A model generated the notes under the pieces. It was not told the origin of the DNA and did no database searches. It saw only the letters and a list, made by a program, of their open reading frames with translations. DNA of 59,110 nucleotides from an uncultured Muribaculaceae bacterium (lineage in GTDB: Bacteria; Bacteroidota; Bacteroidia; Bacteroidales; Muribaculaceae). Numbering within the stretch: the stretch's first letter is position 1; every line of letters begins with the position of its first letter. A program made the translations under genes and the position numbers. Where the stretch lies: NCBI GenBank assembly GCA_947627615.1, contig CANQWS010000020.1:1-59110 (forward strand), in the 5' to 3' direction. This document shows positions 25,936-33,870 of this stretch, piece by piece.

Positions 25936-26115
25936 TCACGATCTGCTGACGGCCTTCATGGGGCATGATCTCACGCACTTGCCGCAATCTATGCACTTTT
26001 CGTGGTCTATTATCGGGTAGCCGTCTTCGCCCTGTGAGATAGCGCCTACGGGACAAAGTCTTATCAACGGACAGACATGGTCATGAGGGCACACGTTTCT
26101 GTTTACTTTTATCAT
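25936..26115 (-). CDS. Small 4Fe-4S ferredoxin-like protein
   Basis: 59 residues, MIKVNRNVCPHDHVCPLIRL then CPVGAISQGEDGYPIIDHEK and CIDCGKCVRSCPMKAVSRS. The second half has a complete C-x2-C-x2-C-x3-CP cluster motif (Cys41, 44, 47, 51). The first half has Cys9, Cys15 and Cys21-Pro, a pattern seen in short Bacteroidales ferredoxins. The start lies 3 nt after the true stop of the NapH-like gene, so the two are one unit, and an electron-transfer partnership with that membrane protein is likely. Confidence 0.85.
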   Translation of the reverse strand: MIKVNRNVCPHDHVCPLIRLCPVGAISQGEDGYPIIDHEKCIDCGKCVRSCPMKAVSRS

Positions 26116-26118
26116 GGC

Positions 26119-26822
26119 TTACTGTTTTGGAGTTGTTATGCTGATTATTTTCAGATGGCATGAGGCCACGCATTTGCCGCATTTGATACAGTCGGGCGCA
26201 GGTATCCCGAATCCGAGCCGCGGCCTTCGTAGGGAGTGATCTGCATGGGGCAGACCCTCGCGCAGAGTTTGCAGCCCACGCACGAATTTTCCACGCTCAC
26301 ACTTTTGAACGCCTTTGGGAAGGGACCTTTTTTAGGCGTAGCCCATGCAGATAGCGTGCCCATGGGGCAGAAGGAACACCACGTGCGGGGTGCATAAATA
26401 AATGAAAGCGCCACGCCTACTATTGTTGTGATGAGGATTATTGTCCAGAAAACGCGCCCCATAGCGCCTATGTCGCCCCATGCGAAATACATCTGCGTGC
26501 CGAACATGGCAAAGATGAATATCACCATGAATATACGGAATCCTTTTGTGCGTACGAATGGCGGAATGGGTCTGTGGGGAGAGTATTTTGCCAGCAGGCG
26601 GTCGTACATGTTGCCTCTCGGGCAGGCGTTTCCGCACCACCAACGGCCGCGGCTCACGGCGAATGCAACGGGAGCAATCATGCATATCAGCGCCAGCAAT
26701 CCTATGACCGGATAGAAATATCCTAAAACCAGGTATGCGAACAGTATCCAGTAAAACGAGTTTCCGGCAGTGGGGAAATAGCGGTGAAATCTCCGCTTCG
26801 GTTTTGTTTCTTTTGCTTTCAT
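26119..26822 (-). pseudogene. NapH-like 4Fe-4S membrane protein, interrupted by a one-base frameshift
   Basis: The frame from 26822 encodes four or five membrane helices, a WWCGNACPRGN motif (about 62), APRTWCSFCPMG (about 145) and one ferredoxin cluster CVGCKLCARVCP (about 181). It then runs into unrelated residues and stops at 26151. Another frame resumes at about 26206 with APDCIKCGKCVASCHLKIIS, a second cluster, and stops at 26119. Adding one base to the GGG at 26206-26208 joins them into a 234-residue protein with two 4Fe-4S clusters. NapH/YccM-type proteins pass electrons across the membrane. A real mutation and a sequencing or assembly error are both possible. Confidence 0.85.
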
Positions 26823-26826
26823 GCTG

Positions 26827-26834
26827 CAAAATTA
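26827..26834 (-). promoter_or_regulatory. -7 promoter box abutting the NapH-like start
   Basis: TAATTTTG on the minus strand ends 4 nt before the ATG at 26822, again implying a leaderless or nearly leaderless transcript. Confidence 0.5.
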
Positions 26835-26868
26835 TATATCCGATGATAGACGTACAACAGATTTTCCT

Positions 26869-26876
26869 TATCTTTG
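26869..26876 (+). promoter_or_regulatory. -7 promoter box of the OxyR-like gene
   Basis: TATCTTTG fits the consensus, 17 nt before the ATG at 26894. It lies 35 bp from the divergent NapH-like box, so a regulator bound here could affect both. Confidence 0.6.
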
Positions 26877-26893
26877 CATTGAATTAATCTATC

Positions 26894-27808
26894 ATGACAT
26901 TACAGCAACTCAGATACATCATAGCCATCAACCGGCACCGCAGTTTCGCCAAGGCGGCAGCCGAGCTTGATGTCACACAGCCCACCCTTAGCTCTCTCCT
27001 TGTTAAACTGGAGGACGAACTCGGCGTGCGCATATTCGAGAGAAACAACAGGACAGTGACGCCTACAGCCATAGGTGAGACCATAATCCGGCAGGCCGAA
27101 AAGACTGTGGGTGAAGCCGAAAGGATTACGGAGGCCGTCGCCGAACAGAAGGGAGATGTGGCCGGACTGCTTGCCATAGGGATTGGCCCCACCATAGCTC
27201 CCTATCTCATGCCCTGGTTCATAAAGAAGTATTCCGACGCATTTCCCAAGGTGAAACTGAGCGTCAACGAAATGAAGGGCGAATCTATAGTGGAGGCCCT
27301 CCGGCTCGGCAGGATTGACATGGGAATAGCCATGAGCGGCCATGACTATCCGTGGCTGAATGCCATACCTCTATATACCGAACCATTTCATGTCTACATG
27401 GCCGGAGATTGCCGGGAGAGGAAAAAGGTGTTCAATCCTTCCGATCTGCTGCATGAGAAAATGTGGATAATGAAGGAATCGCAGTGCATGCGCGAAAGCG
27501 CCTTCAGTTTCTGCAAGGCGCGGAGCATAGGCCGGCACATCTACGAAGCCGGAAGCATAGACACTCTCATAAGAATCGTGGACGTCAACGGGGGATTCAC
27601 AATCATACCGGAAATGCATCTGCAATTCCTTACCGAATCGCAGCGGGAAAACGTAAGGCCCATCGGCGGCGAGTATGTTTCCAAGAGAAGTGTCTCAATC
27701 TACACCCGCAACGATTTTATCCGCAGGAATCTGTTGCGGAGCGTGACGGACACACTGGTCTCGTTCATACCCGGAAATATGGTCAGCCCCGAGCTTAAGG
27801 CCTATTGA
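26894..27808 (+). CDS. oxyR: OxyR-type LysR family regulator
   Basis: 304 residues. The N-terminal winged helix (1-60) reads LQQLRYIIAINRHRSFAKAA then LDVTQPTLSSLLVKLEDELG, the classic LysR start. The substrate-binding half has MKESQCMRESAFSFCKARS, with Cys198 and Cys207 placed almost exactly as the redox pair Cys199/Cys208 of E. coli OxyR. DVNGGFTIIPEMHL matches the segment after it. OxyR senses peroxide through that disulfide and activates defence genes. It diverges from the ferredoxin/NapH-like unit and ends 7 nt inside the convergent acyl-CoA synthetase gene. Confidence 0.88.
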   Translation: MTLQQLRYIIAINRHRSFAKAAAELDVTQPTLSSLLVKLEDELGVRIFERNNRTVTPTAIGETIIRQAEKTVGEAERITEAVAEQKGDVAGLLAIGIGPTIAPYLMPWFIKKYSDAFPKVKLSVNEMKGESIVEALRLGRIDMGIAMSGHDYPWLNAIPLYTEPFHVYMAGDCRERKKVFNPSDLLHEKMWIMKESQCMRESAFSFCKARSIGRHIYEAGSIDTLIRIVDVNGGFTIIPEMHLQFLTESQRENVRPIGGEYVSKRSVSIYTRNDFIRRNLLRSVTDTLVSFIPGNMVSPELKAY

Positions 27809-29466
27809 TAGAGGTAACGTTTGATTGATCTTTTGGGGGTCTTTTCAAACTCGTTGCCGCGCAACTGAATCTCGTCAATGCGTTCGTAGGGCGCTGTAAG
27901 CCGGTTGAGTTCCTGACGAACCTTTTCCATGACCATGGGCATCATGGCCATGGAGAGCTTGGATTTGTCCATGGCCTCCACGTCGGGATAAACCAGAGCG
28001 ACGAGTTTATTGCCGCGCTGAACGACAAGACTCTCCGAAACGTAAGGCAGATTGTTGAGCTTGGCCTCGATTTCTTCGGGATAGATATTCTGTCCGCTTG
28101 ATGACAGCAGCATGGTCTTGTATCGGCCTTTAATAAATATGGTGCCGGCATCGGAGAGGGTGCCCATATCGCCGGTGTGGAGCCATCCGTCCTTGTCAAT
28201 CACCTCGGCTGTAGCCTTGGGATTCTTGTAATATCCTTTCATGACATTCTCGCCTTTGACGCATATCTCGCCGGGAATATAGGCTTCGTTGTCGGATATT
28301 ATCTTGGAATACATCAGGCCGGGCAAAGTGCGTCCGGATGAGCCGGGGATGAAGTTGCGCCATGGAGTGAAGCTTATCAGAGGGCCGCACTCGGTCATGC
28401 CGTAACCCACCGAGAACGGGAATTTTATCTTGTAGAGAAACGCTTCCACATCGGGATTAAGTGCGGCTCCGCCCACGATTATCTGTTCGAAGGACCCGCC
28501 GAAAGCCTCTATGAGTTTTTTGCGGATTTTGGAATAGACGGTCTGGCGCAGGAACGGTATGGCCATCATGCGTTTCACCGATGGCTTCGAAATGATGGGC
28601 AGCAGCTGCTTCTTGTAGATTTTTTCAAGAATCAGAGGCACGCACAGAATCAGCGTGGGCTTCACCTCCTGCAGGGCCTTGATGAGAAGTTTCGGGGTGG
28701 GAAGTTTGCCGAATACTGTAATGTGGGAGCCAACGGCCAGCGGAGCCAGCATGTCGAAGGCGCATCCGTAGGCATGGGCCAGCGGCAGGAATCCGAGCGA
28801 GCGCGAGCCGCGGTAGTGGAGTTTGGAGCGGATGCCGTAGACCACATTGCCGCACAGGTTGTTGAGCGTCAGCATCACTCCCTTGGAGAATCCGGTGGTG
28901 CCTGAGGTGTAGTTTATCTCGGCTATGGAGTCTTTCGGGAACATGCCGTAGGCCACGTTGGACGGACCGAAGCCGTGGGGGTAGCGGCGATGGAAAGTCT
29001 TGTGCAGGCTGTCGGTGATTTTCTGGAGCTTTCCCTGATTGGGCATATTGTTGCCGAGCACCTGATTGGATTCAAGTGACATGGCGAGCTTTATTGACGG
29101 CAGCTGCTCGAAATCCAGATGCTCGAATATGCTGTCGTTGACGAAAAGCATCACCGAGTCGCTGTGGTTTATGATGTGCTGGGCGTCCTGCGGGTTGAAC
29201 TCGGGCAGGATAGGTACTATGATGGCCCCGTAAGTAAGTGTGGCCATGTAAGTCACCACCCAGTGCATGGAGTTTTTGCCAAGCAGGGCTATTTTATCGC
29301 CGGGCTTGACGCCGCAGAGTTCGAAGAAAATGTGAGTGCGTGCTATGCGGCGGGCTAAGTCCCCGTAGGTAAGGCTCTCGCCGGTAACATAGTCCGTCAG
29401 GGCTGTAAGGTCCCAATTGTCACGGAAACTGCCGGCATATATCTGAAGAAGGTCCTCGCTTAACAT
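27802..29466 (-). CDS. Long-chain acyl-CoA synthetase family (AMP-binding) protein
   Basis: 554 residues. The adenylate-forming motifs are all present: INYTSGTTGFSKGVMLT (about 182-198, phosphate loop), SVGYGMTECGPLISF (about 350), and WLHTGDMGTLSDAG with IFIKGRYKTMLLSSSGQNIYP (about 430-465). A C-terminal Lys lies in TPKRSIKRYLY. The enzyme should activate fatty acids to acyl-CoA or acyl-AMP for lipid synthesis or turnover; chain length is not readable. It is transcribed from a TAAATTTG box at 29570-29577 with a leader of about 100 nt, and converges on oxyR. Confidence 0.9.
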   Translation of the reverse strand: MLSEDLLQIYAGSFRDNWDLTALTDYVTGESLTYGDLARRIARTHIFFELCGVKPGDKIALLGKNSMHWVVTYMATLTYGAIIVPILPEFNPQDAQHIINHSDSVMLFVNDSIFEHLDFEQLPSIKLAMSLESNQVLGNNMPNQGKLQKITDSLHKTFHRRYPHGFGPSNVAYGMFPKDSIAEINYTSGTTGFSKGVMLTLNNLCGNVVYGIRSKLHYRGSRSLGFLPLAHAYGCAFDMLAPLAVGSHITVFGKLPTPKLLIKALQEVKPTLILCVPLILEKIYKKQLLPIISKPSVKRMMAIPFLRQTVYSKIRKKLIEAFGGSFEQIIVGGAALNPDVEAFLYKIKFPFSVGYGMTECGPLISFTPWRNFIPGSSGRTLPGLMYSKIISDNEAYIPGEICVKGENVMKGYYKNPKATAEVIDKDGWLHTGDMGTLSDAGTIFIKGRYKTMLLSSSGQNIYPEEIEAKLNNLPYVSESLVVQRGNKLVALVYPDVEAMDKSKLSMAMMPMVMEKVRQELNRLTAPYERIDEIQLRGNEFEKTPKRSIKRYLYQ

Positions 29467-29569
29467 GGTTACAAGGGGGTAATGTAGTGTAGTTTAATTT
29501 TATAAACGCATTCTCAGGCGTGTTGGTTTGAAATGGCCAAGTAATGCCGTTCCTTTTTATATTGCATGG

Positions 29570-29577
29570 CAAATTTA
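29570..29577 (-). promoter_or_regulatory. -7 promoter box of the acyl-CoA synthetase gene
   Basis: TAAATTTG on the minus strand. The divergent mtaB box starts only 24 bp away at 29601. Confidence 0.5.
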
Positions 29578-29600
29578 GCTAAAATCTCGCGATTTTGTTA

Positions 29601-29608
29601 TAAATTTG
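29601..29608 (+). promoter_or_regulatory. -7 promoter box of the mtaB unit
   Basis: TAAATTTG on the plus strand, 22 nt before the ATG at 29631. Confidence 0.6.
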
Positions 29609-29630
29609 CATCACTCTTTTTAAACTGACA

Positions 29631-30950
29631 ATGACAGACCCCAATATAACCGGACAGTACAAGGCGCTGTATCACACGTTTGGCTGCAAATTGAATTTTG
29701 CGGAGACCTCCACTCTTGCCGGTCAGCTTCAGCGTTATGGAGTGACCGCTATCACGGGGAAGGAGGCGCCGGATGTTATTGTTATAAACTCCTGTTCCGT
29801 AACGGAGCTTGCCGATAAGAAATGCCGTCAGACCATCCGGTCTTTTGCCCGGCGGTACCCGTCGGCCGGCATCGTGGTCACCGGCTGTTATGCCCAGCTC
29901 AAGCCGGCCGAGGTCATGGCTTTGCCGGGAGTGGTCATTGTTGCCGGGGCCGACCAGAAAGGAAAGCTCCCCGCGATGATAGCGCGCTGGCTCGATGACC
30001 GCAAGGCCGTTTCGGAAATCACTGCTTTGCCTGATATACGGACGTTCGTGCCATCATGTTCGCGCGGCGACCGCACGAGATATTTCCTCAAAGTGCAGGA
30101 CGGATGCAATTATTATTGTTCCTACTGCACCATACCTATGGCCAGAGGCCGCAGTCGCAGCGGTGAGATTGGCGATATAGTGGACCAGGCCCGGAGAGCT
30201 GCCGCCGAAGGAGGCAGGGAAATTGTGCTTACAGGTGTCAATATAGGCGATTTCGGCAACGGACGTCAGGACAATTTCTTTGACCTTATCCGCAGGCTCG
30301 ATGAGGTTGAAGGAATAGAACGGTTCCGCATCTCGTCGATAGAGCCTAATCTGCTCACGGATGAAATGATTGAGTGGGTTGCGGGAAGCCGGGCTTTCAT
30401 GCCGCATTTCCATCTGCCGTTGCAGTCAGGTGACGATGAGGTGCTCAGGCTGATGCGCCGCCGATATGACACGGCTCTTTTCCGTCATCGTGTGGAGACC
30501 GTGCGCCGTTTCATTCCTGATGCGTTCATCGGAGTGGACCTGATAACAGGAGCACGCGGCGAAACTCCCGAAAGATTTGAAAATTCGCGCGAATTCATTG
30601 AATCGCTTCCAATATCCCGACTTCACGTGTTTCCGTATTCGGAACGTCCCGGAACCAGGGCTTTGACCGATATTGACTACGTGGTCAGTCAGGAAGAAAA
30701 ACATTTGCGTTCCCACAGAATGATAGAAATCTCCGACCGCAAACTGGCTGATTTCACGGCATCGTTTTTGGGTACCGTCAGACCGGTACTTCTGGAACAC
30801 ACCGTCCACACTGACGGCTCCATGAGCGGATTCACCGACAATTATCTGAAAGTCCGGGTCAAGGCTGACGGGTCATTGGCCAATACCGTTGTGCCCGTGC
30901 GGCTCGTGCGGCAGGAAAATGATGAGATTATAGGAGAAATAGAGCAATGA
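29631..30950 (+). CDS. mtaB: tRNA t6A37 methylthiotransferase MtaB
   Basis: 439 residues with the three-domain MiaB-family layout. The N-terminal UPF0004 domain has cysteines in YHTFGCKLNFAET, VINSCSVTELADKKC and VVTGCYAQ. The radical-SAM domain has CNYYCSYCTIPMARGRSRSG, the C-x3-C-x2-C cluster site. The C-terminal TRAM region ends at about 439. KLN after the first Cys and MARGRSRS fit MtaB better than MiaB. It adds a methylthio group to t6A37 of ANN-decoding tRNAs. Its TGA overlaps the next ATG by 4 nt. Confidence 0.9.
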   Translation: MTDPNITGQYKALYHTFGCKLNFAETSTLAGQLQRYGVTAITGKEAPDVIVINSCSVTELADKKCRQTIRSFARRYPSAGIVVTGCYAQLKPAEVMALPGVVIVAGADQKGKLPAMIARWLDDRKAVSEITALPDIRTFVPSCSRGDRTRYFLKVQDGCNYYCSYCTIPMARGRSRSGEIGDIVDQARRAAAEGGREIVLTGVNIGDFGNGRQDNFFDLIRRLDEVEGIERFRISSIEPNLLTDEMIEWVAGSRAFMPHFHLPLQSGDDEVLRLMRRRYDTALFRHRVETVRRFIPDAFIGVDLITGARGETPERFENSREFIESLPISRLHVFPYSERPGTRALTDIDYVVSQEEKHLRSHRMIEISDRKLADFTASFLGTVRPVLLEHTVHTDGSMSGFTDNYLKVRVKADGSLANTVVPVRLVRQENDEIIGEIEQ

Positions 30951-31978
30951 AAGACAAGACATCAACTCCGGACACACCTCAGGTTGCCGTAATTATCCTC
31001 AACTGGAACGGTTCCGCTCTGCTCCGAGAGTTCCTTCCGCCTCTTATAGCCAATACGGATCCACGTCTGGGGCGGGTGATTGTGGCCGACAATGGCTCGA
31101 CCGATGACTCGCTTGAAGTCCTGACCTGTGAATTTCCTAAGGTTGAAGTGCTTAAGTTCGATAAGAACCATGGCTTTGCCGAGGGTTACAACAAGGCTAT
31201 CAGACATTATGCCGACAGGTATCCCTACGTGGTGCTGTTCAACAGCGATGCAACTGCTTTCGGCGAATGGCTCGCACCTTTATATGATTTCATGGTGAAG
31301 CATCCTGACTATGCCGCATGCCAGCCTAAGCTCAAAGCCTACCGTCAGCGTGACAGTTTTGAATACGCCGGTGCATCCGGAGGCTTCATTGACCGCAACG
31401 GGTATCCCTATTGCCGCGGACGTATTTTCGACACGGTGGAACCCGACAGCGGGCAGTATGACGGGATTACGGATGTTTTCTGGGCCACGGGCGCTTGCCT
31501 TATGGCACGTTCCGACATCTATCTCGCCTGCGGCGGTCTTGACAGCCGGTTCTTTGCCCACATGGAGGAAATAGACCTGTGCTGGAGGATGCAGATAGCG
31601 GGTTATAAGATTGCCGCGGTGCCGGAGGCTGAGGTGTATCATCTCGGCGGGGGCAGTCTCGACGCAGCCAACCCGCGGAAAACATATCTCAATTTCCGCA
31701 ACAATCTTCTGATGCTTCACAAAAACCTTCCGGATTCATCGAGGAAGTCAACGCTTTTGCGTCGCCGGCTGCTTGACACCATTGCCTGGGCCAAGTTTGT
31801 GGCTACTCTGGATTTCGCCAATGCACGCGCCATAATCAAGGCCCACCGTGACTTTGCACGGATGAGAAAAGACTACACGGAGCATCCTGACACCGATCTG
31901 CTGCACACCTCGCCGCGTCGGCCCAACATACTGATAGAGTATTTTATGCGTGGCCGCAAGCGGTACAGCGACCTATGA
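30947..31978 (+). CDS. GT2 family glycosyltransferase
   Basis: 343 residues. The GT-A fold opens with QVAVIILNWNGSALLREFLP and VIVADNGSTDDSLEVL, and the metal/nucleotide-binding region is YVVLFNSDATAFGEW. Further on, ATGACLMARSDIYLACGGLDSRFFAHMEEIDLCWRM-like residues (about 180-210) match rhamnosyl- or WcaA-type transferases. No membrane segment is seen. It would add a sugar to a surface glycan such as lipopolysaccharide or capsule. Translationally coupled to mtaB through ATGA, though no functional tie is evident. It overlaps the convergent tcdA by 6 nt. Confidence 0.87.
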   Translation: MKDKTSTPDTPQVAVIILNWNGSALLREFLPPLIANTDPRLGRVIVADNGSTDDSLEVLTCEFPKVEVLKFDKNHGFAEGYNKAIRHYADRYPYVVLFNSDATAFGEWLAPLYDFMVKHPDYAACQPKLKAYRQRDSFEYAGASGGFIDRNGYPYCRGRIFDTVEPDSGQYDGITDVFWATGACLMARSDIYLACGGLDSRFFAHMEEIDLCWRMQIAGYKIAAVPEAEVYHLGGGSLDAANPRKTYLNFRNNLLMLHKNLPDSSRKSTLLRRRLLDTIAWAKFVATLDFANARAIIKAHRDFARMRKDYTEHPDTDLLHTSPRRPNILIEYFMRGRKRYSDL

Positions 31979-32719
31979 CTGTCTGACGGCATCGGATATC
32001 ACAAGCCATGCGAGTGTCATTCCGTATATCGCCGTGATGTGACACATAGCTCCGTTGAATGCCACCTTGTCAAAGGTCATGGCTCCGGAATCATCGGTGT
32101 TATCCCCCAGATTGGGCAGAAGTTCTTCGGAATAGACACATTTGAATTTTCTGCGGGGCATCACTCCGCTTTTCTTGAATTTGCGCCGGAGCGCCGCCGC
32201 GAGCGGGCATCCTTTGACTTTCCAGAATTCAGCTGTGCCTATCCGTGACGGGTCCATCTTCATGGCGGCGCCCATTGACGAGAACAGCCGAGTTCTTGCC
32301 GACGTGGCCTGCAATATCAGAAGCGCTTTGTCGGCGAGAGAATCTATGGCATCAATCACGTAATCGAATTCGTTGAAGTCAAACTGCGATGCTGTCGAAC
32401 TGTCGAACCTCATGGTCCTTACGGTTATCTCCGCCTCGGGTGCTATCTCGAGCAGCCGCTCGCGCATCACTTCCGTTTTGGCCCTCCCTACGGTCGAAGT
32501 CATGGCCGGAAGCTGGCGGTTGATGTTGGAGGCTGCCACCGTGTCGGCATCCACTATTGTGAGTTTTCTTATTCCGGAGCGTACAAGAGCCTCCGCGGTC
32601 CAGCTGCCCACACCTCCGAGTCCGAACAGAATTACGGATCTGGATCTGATGCGTTCAACTCCTTCCGGTCCCAGCAGGCGGGTCACCCGGCTCAGACGCT
32701 GTTGCTCGCTCCCGGTCAT
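31973..32719 (-). CDS. tcdA: tRNA threonylcarbamoyladenosine dehydratase (TcdA/CsdL)
   Basis: 248 residues of the ThiF/E1-like fold. SVILFGLGGVGSWTAEALVR is the nucleotide-binding loop, followed by LTIVDADTVAASNINRQLPA and the conserved ATP-binding Arg/Lys further on. IDAIDSLADKALLI is the second Asp region. FSSMGAAMKMDPSRI and the RRKFKCVYSEE segment match the TcdA branch. The enzyme cyclises t6A37 to ct6A using ATP. Its ATG overlaps the stop of the NlpC/P60 gene (TGATG), so it is the second gene of that unit. Confidence 0.9.
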   Translation of the reverse strand: MTGSEQQRLSRVTRLLGPEGVERIRSRSVILFGLGGVGSWTAEALVRSGIRKLTIVDADTVAASNINRQLPAMTSTVGRAKTEVMRERLLEIAPEAEITVRTMRFDSSTASQFDFNEFDYVIDAIDSLADKALLILQATSARTRLFSSMGAAMKMDPSRIGTAEFWKVKGCPLAAALRRKFKKSGVMPRRKFKCVYSEELLPNLGDNTDDSGAMTFDKVAFNGAMCHITAIYGMTLAWLVISDAVRQS

Positions 32720-33606
32720 CAGTCAAAGAAATCAGGGTCCGGTTCTTCTTCATCGAACTGCTCAGGCGAGGCGGGAGCGGGCGATGCCGGTTTGGTCTCG
32801 GTAGCATTGTCCCTGGACGCAAACACCTGCGATGGCAGAGGCGCATCGTTGTGTGGTTTCTCCATGGGATTCTCAATGCTTTTTGCCTTGGGTTTCGGTT
32901 TGGGCGCCGCCTTCGGAGCAGCCTGTGGCGCGGGCTTTTTGTCGGCCTTTGCCATCAGGTTACCGGATTTTGAAATCTGTGAGGGGGAGGTGGACGGCTT
33001 CTTTCCTGACGGTCTGGCTTTGTCCATCAGGGCGTAATATTTCTCCACACGTCCCGACGAATGGTAATTCCTGACAAAGTAGGGGTTGTCAAGCGGCGTA
33101 ATCACAACTCCTTTGCTTGACGACGAGTGAATCATGTTGCCCTCGCCGATGTAAATGCCCACGTGACCCACTTTGTCGCTCCCCCTGACGGTGAAGAACA
33201 CAAGGTCGCCGGGCCGGAGCTGGTCCTTGTTTATCTCGCTGCAGTATTCCTGCTGTCTGGCCGAGTTACGCGGCAAATCTATTTCAAGTGACTTCAGATA
33301 GACCTGCAGGACAAATCCGGAGCAGTCAACGCCGTTGCGGTCGTTCCCGCCCCACAGATACGGGGTCCCGAGCCAGCTGTCGGCTTCCTTGAGCAGATTG
33401 GCCGTGACGGGGTTTTCGGTACTCTTGATGTTGATGTGCCTTACTACCGGAGCCGGTTTCTTCGGCTTCGGAGTGACTGTGGCCGAAGTCTTGGATTTGC
33501 CGGACTGACGGGCTGTGTGCCGGGTGGAACCGCATGATGCCAGACCTAAGGCAATTATTGTCGTTACAGTGATTATCAGGGTCTTTTTAAAAAGGAATCC
33601 TTTCAT
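32719..33606 (-). CDS. NlpC/P60 family lipoprotein, peptidoglycan endopeptidase
   Basis: 295 residues from MKGFLFKKTLIITVTTIIAL, ending in the lipobox LASC; an earlier Met at 33645 falls inside the promoter box and is rejected. A Ser/Thr/Lys linker precedes the NlpC/P60 domain (about 55-170): catalytic Cys in NGVDCSGFVLQVY, His in SDKVGHVGIYIGEGNMIHSS, a third polar residue soon after. The enzyme class cuts gamma-D-Glu to diamino acid bonds in stem peptides. The C-terminal 120 residues are a Pro/Ala/Lys-rich tail, unusual for the family and probably wall-facing. It lies just upstream of tcdA. Confidence 0.9.
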   Translation of the reverse strand: MKGFLFKKTLIITVTTIIALGLASCGSTRHTARQSGKSKTSATVTPKPKKPAPVVRHINIKSTENPVTANLLKEADSWLGTPYLWGGNDRNGVDCSGFVLQVYLKSLEIDLPRNSARQQEYCSEINKDQLRPGDLVFFTVRGSDKVGHVGIYIGEGNMIHSSSSKGVVITPLDNPYFVRNYHSSGRVEKYYALMDKARPSGKKPSTSPSQISKSGNLMAKADKKPAPQAAPKAAPKPKPKAKSIENPMEKPHNDAPLPSQVFASRDNATETKPASPAPASPEQFDEEEPDPDFFD

Positions 33607-33644
33607 AGGAGATGTTTTGTCAGGTTCGATTTCAGAGAATGACA

Positions 33645-33652
33645 CAAAGATA
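33645..33652 (-). promoter_or_regulatory. -7 promoter box of the NlpC/P60-tcdA unit
   Basis: TATCTTTG on the minus strand, 39 nt before the lipoprotein ATG at 33606. It decides the start: the upstream Met codon lies within the box itself. Confidence 0.65.
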
Positions 33653-33778
33653 GTGAGAATTATTCATAGTTTATACACTTTTTTACTTTTTGAGCATAAT
33701 TTTATTAAATTTTTCACCCTCTCCTATTAAATCATTTTAAATCAGGGCCGGCCCGTGTCATTGGTATGATAATTGCAT

Positions 33779-33786
33779 TATCTTTG
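33779..33786 (+). promoter_or_regulatory. -7 promoter box of the HtrA gene
   Basis: TATCTTTG fits TAnnTTTG, giving an 80-nt leader to the ATG at 33871. The 225-bp gap before it is otherwise AT-rich with no gene. Confidence 0.6.
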
Positions 33787-33870
33787 TGCCGTGGAGAGTC
33801 TTGACATACTGTCAGTTCTGACATATATGTAATACCACGAGAATATTCATCAGAAACACAATAGCAAAAA

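Noticed and set aside
26195-26215. Programmed ribosomal frameshift in the NapH-like gene
   Set aside because: No slippery heptamer or downstream structure is visible; a one-base indel or sequencing error is simpler.
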